Shown: positions 26,099 to 34,743, numbered from the stretch's first letter. The stretch: DNA of 64,000 nt from Methylumidiphilus sp963753955 (GCA_963753955.1 CAVWEM010000005.1:124001-188000), one strand, 5' to 3'. A program made the numbers and translations. Notes: generated by a model not told the origin, from the letters alone.

Positions 26099-26160
26099 TA
26101 CATATACTCCTTCTTTGGTTTATAAGGACGGAATAGCGAAGAATATTCCGATTGCTAATT

Positions 26161-26350
26161 ATTCAGGCGGAAGGCCATCTTTACAATAAACTGGAGATGA
26201 TCCATCTGTGCACACATTGCTGGAATTAGGTAGAGTTCCTGTCTGGCAGTATCCTGCATTGCCTTTGTCAGGACAGCTCTTTGGTTTACTAAATTGCCTT
26301 TCAAATTGCTTATATTGATATGCCGGTAAGCAAGTCAATGGATAAGGCAA
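26161..26350 (-). CDS. Short cysteine-rich protein or fragment, unknown
   Basis: About 62 residues from a possible TTG start, with five cysteines and repeated SSNVCTDGSSPVYCKDGLPP-like turns. A stop codon lies three codons upstream, and IS1 copy 3 begins 22 bases away, so it could be the C-terminal remainder of a larger gene cut by the IS. No family was recognised. Confidence 0.35.
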
Positions 26351-26371
26351 CTTCGTCTAGACCTGCTGGGT

Positions 26372-27188
26372 GGTGGGTTTAATTGATTTATTGAGATTGA
26401 AAGCAGTATCTATTTATAAACAACCCTATCACCGTGTTGTGAAGTGCTTCCAATTTTGAAAAGCAGATCGTTTTGCGCGTCAATCGCTTGATCCGGGTTC
26501 GCAACAAAAGGTTTTTGTTTTCTATTTTTTGAGCATGCTGCTTGCCAATGACGTGCTTGTCTTTAGGGATGAGTGCGGAATAGCTGCCCCAATCGTCTGT
26601 GTAATAGGTCCGGATATTGAATGCCTTCAAATTTGAGATCAATTGCTCGCACACCGCATCTTGGCGCCGCCCGAAAACGAACGACAGGACACAGCCTGTC
26701 ACGGCATCGATGGCATACCGGAGCCAGCGTTGGTTCTTTTTGTCGCCGACGTAGCCCCATTGCTCGTCTGCCTGAACATCCATTGGAGAATCAAGGGGAT
26801 GCCTGATTTCGACGGCGATCTCACGCGTACCGATGTAAGGGTTCACGGCGACCACTTCAGCGGAGCTTTTTTTTAGCGTGGAAATGACGGTGTTTTTGCC
26901 GATACCCAGAATGCGCGAAGCATCCCGGATGCCGCCGCCGTTCATGGCAATGTCCACAATCTGGTCTTTGACGCCAGGCTCGTAGGCCCGGTACACGCAG
27001 TCGGTCTTGAATATTCGCCCGCACTCCTTGCAGCGAAACCGGGAACGACCGCTTTGGGTGCCGTAACGGACAACCTCGGAACTGTTGCAATACTTGCACA
27101 AAACAATTTGATACGCCATTGGAATGGTTGCCTAAGAAACTTGAAAATTTTATGCTCTACCATACTTAATAAATCAATTAAACCCACC
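26372..27188 (-). mobile_element. IS1-family element, copy 3 (817 bp, one extra A)
   Basis: The inverted repeats are the same as in copies 1 and 2 (GGTGGGTTTAATTGATTTATT). The element is one base longer because the slippery run has eight A instead of seven. It lies inside the hydrolase island. No target duplication was found. Confidence 0.9.
26388..27119 (-). CDS. IS1 transposase with InsA and InsB fused in one frame
   Basis: A continuous 243-residue reading frame: zinc finger CKYCNSS and CKECGRIF, helix-turn-helix GIGKNTVISTLKK, then SSAEVVAVNPYIG and the DDE domain. In the other two copies these parts are in different frames and need a -1 slip on seven A; here eight A put them in register. 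Full transposase could therefore be made without frameshifting, and InsA alone (the usual repressor) would no longer be made except by slippage. It could be a replication-slippage mutant. Confidence 0.88.
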   Translation of the reverse strand: MAYQIVLCKYCNSSEVVRYGTQSGRSRFRCKECGRIFKTDCVYRAYEPGVKDQIVDIAMNGGGIRDASRILGIGKNTVISTLKKSSAEVVAVNPYIGTREIAVEIRHPLDSPMDVQADEQWGYVGDKKNQRWLRYAIDAVTGCVLSFVFGRRQDAVCEQLISNLKAFNIRTYYTDDWGSYSALIPKDKHVIGKQHAQKIENKNLLLRTRIKRLTRKTICFSKLEALHNTVIGLFINRYCFQSQ

Positions 27189-27517
27189 TCCCCATTTTGG
27201 AATACCGTATGTTTAACCTTGCCATACGGTACAATTGCTCCGCATTGCGCCTTAGCACGTTGCTGGAAAACAAAGCCGAGCGATGGCGGGATGTTTTCCA
27301 TGCCCCTGCAAAGCCGCAGGCACCGGGCGGATTCCCGTTTAGGGAATCTGCAAGATGCAACGAAGCGGCGTAGAGTCATCTGCGAACGAGAAGCGCAGGC
27401 TTCGAGTTGAGCGGGGACGGCGCAGGCTGCCCGAAGGGCAAAGCGGTGCCTTGGCGGGAGCTGAAACCTGTTGGAACAGGTTTCAGACTCGACCGCCCGC
27501 CCGGCACTCCCTTCAAA
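27189..27517. other. Gene-free stretch with a decayed repeat
   Basis: No convincing gene was found. Bases 27206-27252 (CGTATGTTTAACCTTGCCAT...) resemble 30218-30262 (CGTATGTTTAATTTTGCCAT...), both ending GCATTGCGC. The two form a small dispersed repeat (family F) on either side of the alpha/beta hydrolase region. The remainder is GC-rich with no frame of note. Confidence 0.4.
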
Positions 27518-28198
27518 TCAAAAACGTGTGGAGACGAACCCTGCCGACCATGCGGGTTTCGAGTTGGGTTTTGGAGTGCCTTGCTGCGGAAAATTTACAG
27601 GAGGGAGCAAAGCAGGCGGGATGCCACCGAGATAATCACCATGGCTGTAATCCCAATCGTCAAGTATTTGCCAGCCTGAGCGGAGGTTGTTTGGATAAGG
27701 GCTATCTGGACCTTCATAACCTAATGCACCTTGCCAATAAGGATGTCCTCTGGTGATAATACCAGCCAACGGATTACCGATAGGAAATGCGAGTTTCAAG
27801 ACATAATCGCTACGGGAAGCCAAGATGGAAATTTCTTCTACCTTCGCTGCCACGTCACGATACTCATCAATCAGGCAATTGTCATCAATCGCCCCAGCCA
27901 TCAATGTCAATCGTCTCACAGAACGATCCATCTTGCGAATTGTCTCCAATACCATTCTGGCACCCAGACTGTGAGAGGCGAAGGATAGGCTGATTGCCAC
28001 CGCGAAATATTTGTTTAGAAATGGCGCGAGCAACTGACCACTGGTAATGGCCTCATCGCCCTCAAAGGGATAGTCCACCACAGGTACCCAGCGAGAATCA
28101 CCGGGCCAAAGTATCCCGATAAAGAAAGTATCCTCATCCAGGGTTAGCAGATTTTCCCAGGCTGTCAAACTAGCGATTCCCTCTTGGCGGTTTACATT
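27518..28198 (-). pseudogene. Alpha/beta hydrolase, C-terminal part (gene split by IS5-type element)
   Basis: The frame reads VNRQEGIASLTAWENLL onward to SAGFVSTRF and stops at 27518. The nucleophile elbow is FASHSLGARMVLET, a GxSxG-like motif of alpha/beta hydrolases, and LTLMAGAID and GILWPGDSRW are typical core strands. The N-terminal 52 residues are on the far side of the IS, at 29251-29406. Removing the IS and one ATT target copy restores an uninterrupted gene of 277 codons. Lipase or esterase activity is possible; the substrate is unknown. Confidence 0.8.
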
Positions 28199-29250
28199 AG
28201 ACTTGTTCCCGACCCTGTTAATTTTTTTAATACTGCCTTATTATAGGGTATCCATACCCTACAGAAAATAGACAACCCATGGCCTTCGAAAGATTTAAAA
28301 AGCTGGATGGCAAGAAGCATGACCGCAAGATTAAGTCCGTCATCGGCATGAGCCTGCCAAAATTCAACATCCTCCTTGCGGCCTTCGCGGCGGCCTACGA
28401 TGCCGTCCAACTGGAAAGGTGTCGGCAGGGCGAAATCAAGCAGGTTCCAACGGGCGGGCCAAAAGGCCATCTCGACACGCCCGGGAAGAAGCTTTTCTTC
28501 ATTTTGTATTACCTCAAGACATACCCCACCTTCGACGTGCTGGGCTTCCTTTTCGGCTTCAGTTCGGGGCATGCCCACAACCATGTGGAGAAACTCCTGC
28601 CCGTCTTGCTGCGGAGCCTGTCGGACCTCGGCGTGCTCCCTGAGCGGTCGCCTGGGACTCCCGAGGAGTTCCTGCGACTCGTCGATAAATATGGCGACGT
28701 CATCATCGACGGGATGGAGTGCGCCTGCGTCAGGCCGCAGGACGGGGAACTCCAGAAGGCCCGCTTCAGCGGAAAAAAAAAACGCCACACGCTCCAGGCG
28801 CTCGTCCTCACGACCCTGCACCGGAAAATCCTTTTCCTCTTCTGCGTCTTCGCCGGCAGCGTCCACGACTACAAGCTCATGAAAAAGGTATTCGACCCAA
28901 AACTGAAATGGTTCCATCGAGTGAATCTGTGGCTCGACCTTGGGTTCCAAGGTGCGCAAAAAGATTATGGCGTGAAATCCAAGATAAACCTTCCACACAA
29001 AAGGCCGAAGAAATCTAAAAACAACCCGAAGCCGAAACTGACCGCCGCGCAGGTCAAACATAACCGGCAGCATGCGGGAACCCGCGTTTCCGTGGAACAC
29101 GCCATCGGCGGGATGAAGGCTTTCCATTGCCTGACCCATCGGATCAGAAACCACCTGGACTGGCTCATTGATTTCCTTTTTTGGGTTCCGGCGGGTCTTT
29201 GGAACCTAAAAATAGCCTATAATCATTAACTTAACACCGGGAACAACTCT
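28199..29250 (+). mobile_element. IS5-family insertion sequence with 3-bp target duplication
   Basis: Ends AGACTTGTTCCCGACC (left) and the complement of AGAGTTGTTCCCGGTG (right) form the inverted repeats. ATT is duplicated at 28196-28198 and 29251-29253. The 1052-base size and 3-bp duplication fit the ISL2-like branch of the IS5 family. It interrupts an alpha/beta hydrolase gene at codon 52. Confidence 0.9.
28279..29229 (+). CDS. IS5-family transposase (DDE_Tnp_4 type)
   Basis: A 316-residue transposase in a single frame. The N-terminal helical domain (LPKFNILLAAF; FFILYYLKTYPTFDVLGFLF) is followed by the nuclease: first Asp in DVIIDGMECACVRP, second in HDYKLMKKVFD or LWLDLGFQGA, and Glu in VSVEHAIGGMKAF. 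All three expected acidic residues are present, so it is probably active, consistent with the fresh insertion it caused. The start ATG 28279 lies about 80 bases inside the left end. Confidence 0.9.
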   Translation: MAFERFKKLDGKKHDRKIKSVIGMSLPKFNILLAAFAAAYDAVQLERCRQGEIKQVPTGGPKGHLDTPGKKLFFILYYLKTYPTFDVLGFLFGFSSGHAHNHVEKLLPVLLRSLSDLGVLPERSPGTPEEFLRLVDKYGDVIIDGMECACVRPQDGELQKARFSGKKKRHTLQALVLTTLHRKILFLFCVFAGSVHDYKLMKKVFDPKLKWFHRVNLWLDLGFQGAQKDYGVKSKINLPHKRPKKSKNNPKPKLTAAQVKHNRQHAGTRVSVEHAIGGMKAFHCLTHRIRNHLDWLIDFLFWVPAGLWNLKIAYNH

Positions 29251-29406
29251 ATTGAAACCATGAGTGCCGAACAGAACATCCTTCCCCCGCGCTTCTTCGA
29301 TTAGTTTACCGATATCGAAGCAATAATTGGCATCCTGCCTTACAATCACTTCCCGAGCGGGATTGCCGCCGACGCTATCCGCACGTAGATCAAGGAACCA
29401 AGTCAT
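29251..29406 (-). pseudogene. Alpha/beta hydrolase, N-terminal 52 codons (other side of the IS5 element)
   Basis: From ATG 29406: MTWFLDLRADSVGGN onward to DVLFGTHGFN, ending exactly at the duplicated ATT (AAT on this strand). GTHGFN is the strand-loop before VNRQEGIAS of the downstream part. It is dead unless the IS excises precisely. Confidence 0.8.
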
Positions 29407-29426
29407 AGTTATTACACCTATTTCCG

Positions 29427-30118
29427 CAATGACTGCGCCATCTTAACTCCCGCCGAAAGGGCGCTAGTCAAGTCCTTGGCGATTGGTGCTATTGGTGTTG
29501 CTGCCAATCCCACCAGGATTGCCACGCCGATCTGCTTGGGATCGGTGGCGAGGAAGAGCCCTGCACAATCCAACCTCCGAATACCGCTAAAACAACCGAT
29601 ACAGCAATAGACCATGCTTTGGCGCTGTTTCGATAACACTGGTCGGCCCGTTGATAACCTTCATCGAGAATAGCAGTCAAAATAAGGTCAAAACGACCAA
29701 ATACGTCGTTTTCCTCTTGGGTTAGCGTTTCACCGGATGCGATCTTTTTAGCAACCGCCAGAAGCGTCTCCTTATTCACTCCTGTCGCTTTGGCGAGATC
29801 TGGCGCGTTAGCCTCATCCAAGCGGAGTTTTATAAGAGATTTCGCTATGGCTTTTTGATCGGCCAAAGCGGTACCATTTAGCCAATTGGCCTTCAGAGTA
29901 GCAATAACTTCAGTTAACCTGAGTGGATTGGCAGGATCTGTTTGTTCACTGGTAATAGGAAAAAATTTATTCACCGAACTTGTGATATAGCCAAACCCAC
30001 AGTTCGAAACTCCTCCTCCCCGCAAGACTTTGCTACCATCAACCAAAGTAAAGGCAGCAGTACCGAGTGCGGCAGCAGCGGCAATATCATCAGAAAAATT
30101 TGCTATATCAAGCGGCAT
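29427..30118 (-). pseudogene. Two-helix membrane protein of unknown function, frameshifted near the C-terminus
   Basis: Starts at ATG 30118 (MPLDIANFSDDIAAAAALGT) with a long, mostly soluble N-terminal region. It then has a hydrophobic helix (AWSIAVSVVLAVFGGWIVQG), after which the frame breaks at about 29555-29565. The other frame continues FLATDPKQIGVAILVGLAA and TPIAPIAKDLTSALSAGV, a second helix and amphipathic tail, ending near 29427. The order and the hydrophobic pattern argue that both belong to one protein of about 230 residues. No family function is known to me. It sits between the alpha/beta hydrolase and the CHAP gene in the island. Confidence 0.55.
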
Positions 30119-30217
30119 GGTACTTCTCCTATTCTAAATATTGGTTGCATATGATTGAGCTTCAGAATTCAAGCTGGAAGCCCGCATAGGGCGCAATAGA
30201 CGCTAGCTGTATTGCGT

Positions 30218-30262
30218 CGTATGTTTAATTTTGCCATGTGGCGCAATTGTTTCGCATTGCGC
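30218..30262. repeat. Small dispersed repeat, family F
   Basis: CGTATGTTTAATTTTGCCAT then CAATTGTTTCGCATTGCGC, matching 27206-27252 at most positions. A nearby GCGCAATA/TATTGCG inverted pair (30191-30215) may be part of it. Confidence 0.45.
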
Positions 30263-30309
30263 TCTACATATTACGCCTTACCGAGTTACTCGGCTGCGTG
30301 GTAAAATTA

Positions 30310-30801
30310 TTAGTCGGGCAGCCTAATAAACTTCCTCACCGAGCTATAGTTCCGACCGCGCTCAGCGACCTCGTATCCATCGCGCCCGCCACCGGGGTTC
30401 GTATTGCCTTCAATCGCGTAGAAATCGTGATTTGAGTCTCTATCGCCTGATACGATTCCCGTGTGAGAGAATTCGTAAACGACAATATCGCCGATTCTAG
30501 GAAGACGATCATCATCCTTGACTGGAGGATTGAATACAGAAAAGTGATTATCATTTCCCCATGTGATTAAACCGAATGCAGATGCTGTGCGAGGGACATG
30601 GGCAATTTTGGTATTGTCTTTTGCCGCATATTGTTGCACACACCAGTCCACAAAGGCTGCACACCAAGGCCAACCTTGACCACCGAGAGAAGTGGAATCT
30701 TGGTATTTCTTGATTGATGAACCAGTATTTTGATGCTTTGGATCTTCCTCTGTGCCGATCTCTTCTCGGGCAATGTTAACGAGTTTATTGATGTCGCTCA
30801 T
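30310..30801 (-). CDS. CHAP-type cysteine peptidase/amidase
   Basis: A 163-residue protein with the CHAP (NlpC/P60-like) pattern. The catalytic Cys47 is in GWPWCAAFVDWCV, His113 in EFSHTGIVSG, and a polar residue follows in AIEGNTNPGG. CHAP enzymes cleave the peptide or amide bonds of peptidoglycan. It has no signal peptide and no wall-binding repeats. The start ATG 30801 is the natural one (MSDINKLVNIAREEIGT). It is the first gene of the minus-strand hydrolase island and intact. Confidence 0.85.
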   Translation of the reverse strand: MSDINKLVNIAREEIGTEEDPKHQNTGSSIKKYQDSTSLGGQGWPWCAAFVDWCVQQYAAKDNTKIAHVPRTASAFGLITWGNDNHFSVFNPPVKDDDRLPRIGDIVVYEFSHTGIVSGDRDSNHDFYAIEGNTNPGGGRDGYEVAERGRNYSSVRKFIRLPD

Positions 30802-31073
30802 AAGCTATTTTCCTTTTCATGTTGTCTAGTATTTGCCGAAATGCGGGCAACAAAAAGACGTTGCCAGACTTATACTGGTTAACTTAAGTAATTACTCCCC
30901 ACAACTTTTTTAGGTGCCGCTGTCAAGCTTAACGCAAGACAAATCAGCGAACGATTTAATCTTCTGCTATTCATTGTTTCAACTCCGTCAGCTTATATGG
31001 TTTTTTAAACACTTGTATTCTTAAGAAACAAGTCTAACTGTGTGTTAGGCATCAATTGACACTTGGTAAATTC
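30802..31073. other. Intergenic region with a family A repeat core
   Basis: Contains GCGGGCAACAAAAAGACGTT (30844-30863), the core of family A. No gene was seen. The rest is AT-rich and may hold the island promoter. Confidence 0.35.
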
Positions 31074-31424
31074 TTACCCTCCCTTAACCCCTACCTCCAA
31101 AATCTGGCTCCAATGCCTCACTTGCTTGTCACGTATGCGGTAAATGGCGCGGTATTTCCAGAGAATTGCGGTGCCTACGGGTGGGAGCGGGGTGTCGTCT
31201 TGGTAGCCGGGGGACATTTTGATGGTGAGCAGGCTGAAAGTGCCGGTGCCGTGGTCGGCTTCCAGTTCCAGCGCGTCGGTGCCGTTGCTTTTCCAATGCA
31301 AAACTGGATGGTCGCCTTGGAAACCGACCAGCAGAGTGGCATAGTTCGGCAGATGGGCGAGCAAATGCAGCAGCAGGGCCAGCTTGCTGGCATCGTCGCG
31401 GGGGATGACTGTGCTGTGCGGCAT
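31074..31424 (-). CDS. Conserved-looking hypothetical protein
   Basis: A 116-residue soluble protein, MPHSTVIPRDDASKLALLLH at the start and QVRHWSQILEVGVKGG at the end. The start at 31424 is preferred because AGGA lies 10-12 bases upstream; an in-frame ATG at 31439 is the alternative. It has an alternating strand pattern and no membrane segment or known motif. Codon use resembles the core genes. Function unknown. Confidence 0.6.
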   Translation of the reverse strand: MPHSTVIPRDDASKLALLLHLLAHLPNYATLLVGFQGDHPVLHWKSNGTDALELEADHGTGTFSLLTIKMSPGYQDDTPLPPVGTAILWKYRAIYRIRDKQVRHWSQILEVGVKGG

Positions 31425-32042
31425 GGTGAATGTCCTCATTCACATCGGGATCGGTGACCGGATAAAACTCTACGGTCAATATCGTAAACAATCTGTAATG
31501 GAAAATGCAACAAATATTTGATAATAAAAGTTGGCTTTTTTGCGATTTGGATTTGTTGCCCAAAAATGCGGCGGTGTCAGCGGCGCGGATAGCGGTTGCT
31601 GTATGATGGATTTCTGTTGTCACGTCATGATCTTCGATTTTCGTGCGAAAAAATCGCTTACCCCATGGTGGTAAGCGCCTACCACGATGAAATTACCGTT
31701 GATCGCGTCGTGGTCACCGGTTTTTTTGCCATGGGAACCGGTATTTTTTACGCGGTAAACTGGGTCAGTCGAATTTTATAGGTTTTTCAACTAGTTATGA
31801 TCTGGGTTGCCATGTCTTGTGCACCGGTTACCGCGACGTGGTAACCGGCTGTCAAGAGATGGTCATTGCTGGCATGAAATAGGTCTAGGCTTTTTTTGGC
31901 GTTCTGGGCGGTTTTGGCCTTCTGCTTACTGCTTTTCGCGTTGCGAATAAGCGGTTTCTGTCATTTCCGCGCATATGCTGCGCTTGACGTGAGGCCGTCA
32001 GGTGCTATTCAATTCATTCCCACTTACACAAAGAGGTTTCCC
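31425..32042. other. Long intergenic region with several inverted repeats
   Basis: About 600 bases without a convincing gene. Notable are GTGGTA-N6-TACCAC (31670-31687), two CGTGGT(A/C)ACCGG boxes (about 31707 and 31837) and a perfect 9-bp-arm palindrome at 31824-31848. Poly-T tracts follow some of the boxes. Confidence 0.4.
31824..31848. promoter_or_regulatory. Perfect palindrome CCGGTTACC-N7-GGTAACCGG
   Basis: Two 9-base arms match perfectly around a GCGACGT spacer. It is 195 bases before the quinone oxidoreductase start. It could be an operator for a dimeric regulator or the hairpin of a repeat. A half-site relative (GTGGTCACCGG) lies 130 bases upstream. Confidence 0.4.
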
Positions 32043-33038
32043 ATGCGAGCCATACTCATGACCCAGCCCGGGGCGGCTAGCCTGCTGCAATTGGCTGACA
32101 TCCCCGAACCGGCAATCACCGAGACGACCCAGATCAAGGTGCGTCTTGCCGCCGCCGGGATCAACCCAATAGACACCAAGCTACGCCAACGCGGCGTGTT
32201 TTATGAAAACGCCCTGCCGGTTGTGCTGGGTTGCGATGGCGCAGGCGTGGTGGTGGAGACAGGAAGCGCCGCCACTAAGTTTAGCATCGGTGACAAAGTG
32301 TGGTTTTGCCATGGCGGTCTGGGCGGAGACCAAGGCAACTACGCCGAATTCACCGTGTTGGACGAGCGCTGGGCCGCACTTATGCCGCAAACCTTAAGCT
32401 TTGAGCAAGCCGCCGCCGGCCCCTTGGTGCTGATCACCGCTTGGGGTGCGCTATATGACCGGGCGCGACTGCGCACCGGCCAAACGGTGTTGATCCATGC
32501 CGGGGCCGGCGGCGTCGGCCATGTCGCCATCCAGTTGGCCAAGCTGGAAGGGGCCAAGGTCATCGCCACGGTGGGGACGGAGGAAAAAGCCAGACTAGCC
32601 CGGCAATGGGGCGCGGACGAGACGGTCAACTACCGCGAACAGGATTTTGTCGCCATCGTTAACGGACTGACCGATGGTCAAGGCGCGGACGTGGTTTTGG
32701 ACACGGTCGGCGCGGAAGTGTTCGAGTGCAGCCTCGAATGCACCGCCCATTTTGGCACCATCGTCACCCTGCTGGATATCGCCGAGGCCAACCTGAAGGA
32801 AGCCCGCATGAGGAATTTGCGCGTAGGCTTCGAGCTGATGCTCACTCCGATGCTGCGACATCTCGATGCCGCCCGTGACCGTCAGGTGAACATGCTGGTC
32901 CAATGCGGCCATTGGATCGACGAAGGCCGTTTGCAAATCCATGTTGGCGCGGTGCTGCCCTTGGAAGACGCCGCCAAGGCCCATGTGCTGATCGAGGGGA
33001 GACATATGAGCGGCAAGGCGGTGCTGAAAATTGGCTGA
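32043..33038 (+). CDS. Zinc-independent quinone oxidoreductase (MDR family)
   Basis: A 331-residue medium-chain dehydrogenase/reductase of the zeta-crystallin type, which reduces quinones or activated double bonds with NADPH. MRAILMTQPGAASLLQLADI is the usual N-terminus. The nucleotide-binding loop is HAGAGGVGHVAIQLAKLEGA (about residues 151-170), followed by GADETVNYREQDF. The cysteines that bind structural zinc in alcohol dehydrogenases are absent. AGAGG precedes the ATG at 32043; a longer in-frame extension upstream lacks a ribosome site. Its 3' end overlaps bioA by eight bases, suggesting translational coupling. Confidence 0.88.
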   Translation: MRAILMTQPGAASLLQLADIPEPAITETTQIKVRLAAAGINPIDTKLRQRGVFYENALPVVLGCDGAGVVVETGSAATKFSIGDKVWFCHGGLGGDQGNYAEFTVLDERWAALMPQTLSFEQAAAGPLVLITAWGALYDRARLRTGQTVLIHAGAGGVGHVAIQLAKLEGAKVIATVGTEEKARLARQWGADETVNYREQDFVAIVNGLTDGQGADVVLDTVGAEVFECSLECTAHFGTIVTLLDIAEANLKEARMRNLRVGFELMLTPMLRHLDAARDRQVNMLVQCGHWIDEGRLQIHVGAVLPLEDAAKAHVLIEGRHMSGKAVLKIG

Positions 33039-34398
33039 TGCTCGAAATCTGGGTAACCAGGAACTGGCCCGGCGCGACCTCGCCGTCCTCTGGCATCCCT
33101 GCACCCAGATGAAGGATCACGAAGTGCATCCGGTCATTCCCATCCGCCACGGACAAGGCGTCTGGCTGGAGGATTTCGACGGCAAGCGCTACCTGGACGC
33201 GGTCAGCTCCTGGTGGGTGAACTTGTTCGGCCATGCCAACCCGTACATTAATGCCGCTTTGCGCGGGCAGTTGGAGAAACTGGAACATGTGCTGTTGGCC
33301 GGCTTCACCCATGAGCCTGCGGTGCTATTGGCCGAACGGCTCGTGGCGCTGGCACCATCCGGATTGACACGTTGCTTCTACGCCGACAACGGCTCATCGG
33401 CGGTGGAAGTGGCGTTGAAGATGAGCTTCCATTATTGGCGCAACTTAGGCCAAACCGGTAAGACCCGCTTCGTCACCTTGGCCAATAGCTACCACGGCGA
33501 AACCTTGGGTGCGCTGGCGGTGGGCGATGTTCCCTTATACAAGCAAACCTACGCGCCGCTGTTGATGGAAGCCATCGTCGCGCCGTCGCCGGATTGCCAC
33601 ACCCGCGAGCCGGGCGAATCCTGGGCGGATTGCTCCACCCGCCGCTTTGCGGAGATGGAACATATCCTGGCCGAACGGGGCGGAGAAATCTGCGCCGTCA
33701 TCGTGGAACCCTTGGTGCAATGCGCTGGTTCGATGCGCATGTATGACCCGGTGTATCTCACCCTGCTACGCGAGGCTTGCGACCGCCACGGCATACACTT
33801 AATAGCGGACGAGATTGCCGTAGGCTTTGGCCGCACCGGCACTTTGTTCGCCTGCGAACAGGCCCGGATCACACCGGATTTCCTTTGCCTGTCCAAAGGG
33901 CTGACCGGGGGCTATTTGCCGCTGTCCGCCGTGTTGACGCGAGATCAAGTTTACCAAGCCTTCTACGCCGACCACGCTGGCGCCAAAGCCTTCCTACATT
34001 CCCACAGCTACACCGGCAACGCTTTGGCCTGCACGGCGGCGCTGGCGACCTTGGACTTGTTTGACCGGGAGGATACGTTGAACCGCAACTGCGAATTGTC
34101 CCGCCACATGGCCGAAGCTGCCATGCCTTTCGCCGACCATCCCCATGTCGCCGAAGTACGGCAGACCGGGATGATCCTCGCCATTGAAATGAGCAAGGAC
34201 AAACACAGCCGCGAGCCTTTTGACCGGTGTGAGCGGCGTGGCCTTCGGGTTTACCGCCACGCCTTGGAGCGCGGTGTGCTATTGCGCCCCTTGGGCGATG
34301 TGGTCTACTTCATGCCGCCTTACGTGATCACGCCGGAGGAGATATGCCTGATGGCGGAAGTGGCTTTGGAAGGTGTGGAGCGGGCAAGCAAAAATTAA
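33031..34398 (+). CDS. bioA: Adenosylmethionine-8-amino-7-oxononanoate aminotransferase BioA
   Basis: A 455-residue PLP enzyme of biotin synthesis that transfers the amino group of S-adenosylmethionine to KAPA. Family signatures are LWHPCTQMKDHE (about residues 20-31), SSWWVNLFGHANP, YADNGSSAVEVALKM, NSYHGETLGALAVGD, DEIAVGFGRTGTLFA and the PLP lysine in LSKGLTGGYLPLSA (about 290). The start must be TTG 33031: an in-frame TGA lies two codons upstream, and the next ATG is after the conserved WHPCTQ block. The other bio genes are not in the window. Confidence 0.94.
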   Translation: MADARNLGNQELARRDLAVLWHPCTQMKDHEVHPVIPIRHGQGVWLEDFDGKRYLDAVSSWWVNLFGHANPYINAALRGQLEKLEHVLLAGFTHEPAVLLAERLVALAPSGLTRCFYADNGSSAVEVALKMSFHYWRNLGQTGKTRFVTLANSYHGETLGALAVGDVPLYKQTYAPLLMEAIVAPSPDCHTREPGESWADCSTRRFAEMEHILAERGGEICAVIVEPLVQCAGSMRMYDPVYLTLLREACDRHGIHLIADEIAVGFGRTGTLFACEQARITPDFLCLSKGLTGGYLPLSAVLTRDQVYQAFYADHAGAKAFLHSHSYTGNALACTAALATLDLFDREDTLNRNCELSRHMAEAAMPFADHPHVAEVRQTGMILAIEMSKDKHSREPFDRCERRGLRVYRHALERGVLLRPLGDVVYFMPPYVITPEEICLMAEVALEGVERASKN

Positions 34399-34547
34399 GT
34401 GCTTCATTTACACATGGCAGACTCCTTGTTGGAGCCGACGTGCAAATGCTTATGGACATAGGTTTATTGGATCAGGATGCCACAGGCCATTTAACCGCGC
34501 CTTACGATGAAATCTTCATCCATGCCGACTTGATGCAGGCGGCTTAA
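34398..34547 (+). pseudogene. C-terminal remnant of a small transcriptional regulator
   Basis: The frame encodes GADVQMLMDIGLLDQDATGH and then APYDEIFIHADLMQAA before a stop. This resembles the end of HVO_A0114-type winged-helix regulators (L..LGLI....G....P..EI). No start or helix-turn-helix part is present, so it is a fragment. It begins directly at the bioA stop. Confidence 0.4.
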
Positions 34548-34600
34548 AGCGTGTGTTTTCTGCCATCACCATGCTAAGGGGCCAAAGCCATTAGCTTAAG

Positions 34601-34715
34601 CCGTTCGTGGTGAGCCCTTCGACTACGCTCAGGAGAGCATTGTCGAACCATGAACGGTTTAAATTCCAAGTATTGGGATTTTCCGTCCACCCTTCGACAA
34701 GCTCAGGGCGAACGG
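34601..34715. repeat. Inverted repeat pair, family C
   Basis: CCGTTCGTGGTGAGCCCTTC and TGTCGAACCATGAACGG, then CCCTTCGACAAGCTCAGGGC followed by GAACGG. This is a widely distributed proteobacterial intergenic repeat. Next to it, CTTAAGTTAATGGCTTT (34724-34740) recurs at about 48827-48843 and, in variant form, at 48605-48621. Confidence 0.6.
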
Positions 34716-34743
34716 AAAATTCCTTAAGTTAATGGCTTTGACG

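Noticed and set aside
25478..30801. Intact prophage lysis cassette
   Set aside because: Although muramidase, CHAP and membrane proteins recall endolysin-holin sets, no phage structural, packaging or integrase genes and no attachment sites were seen nearby.
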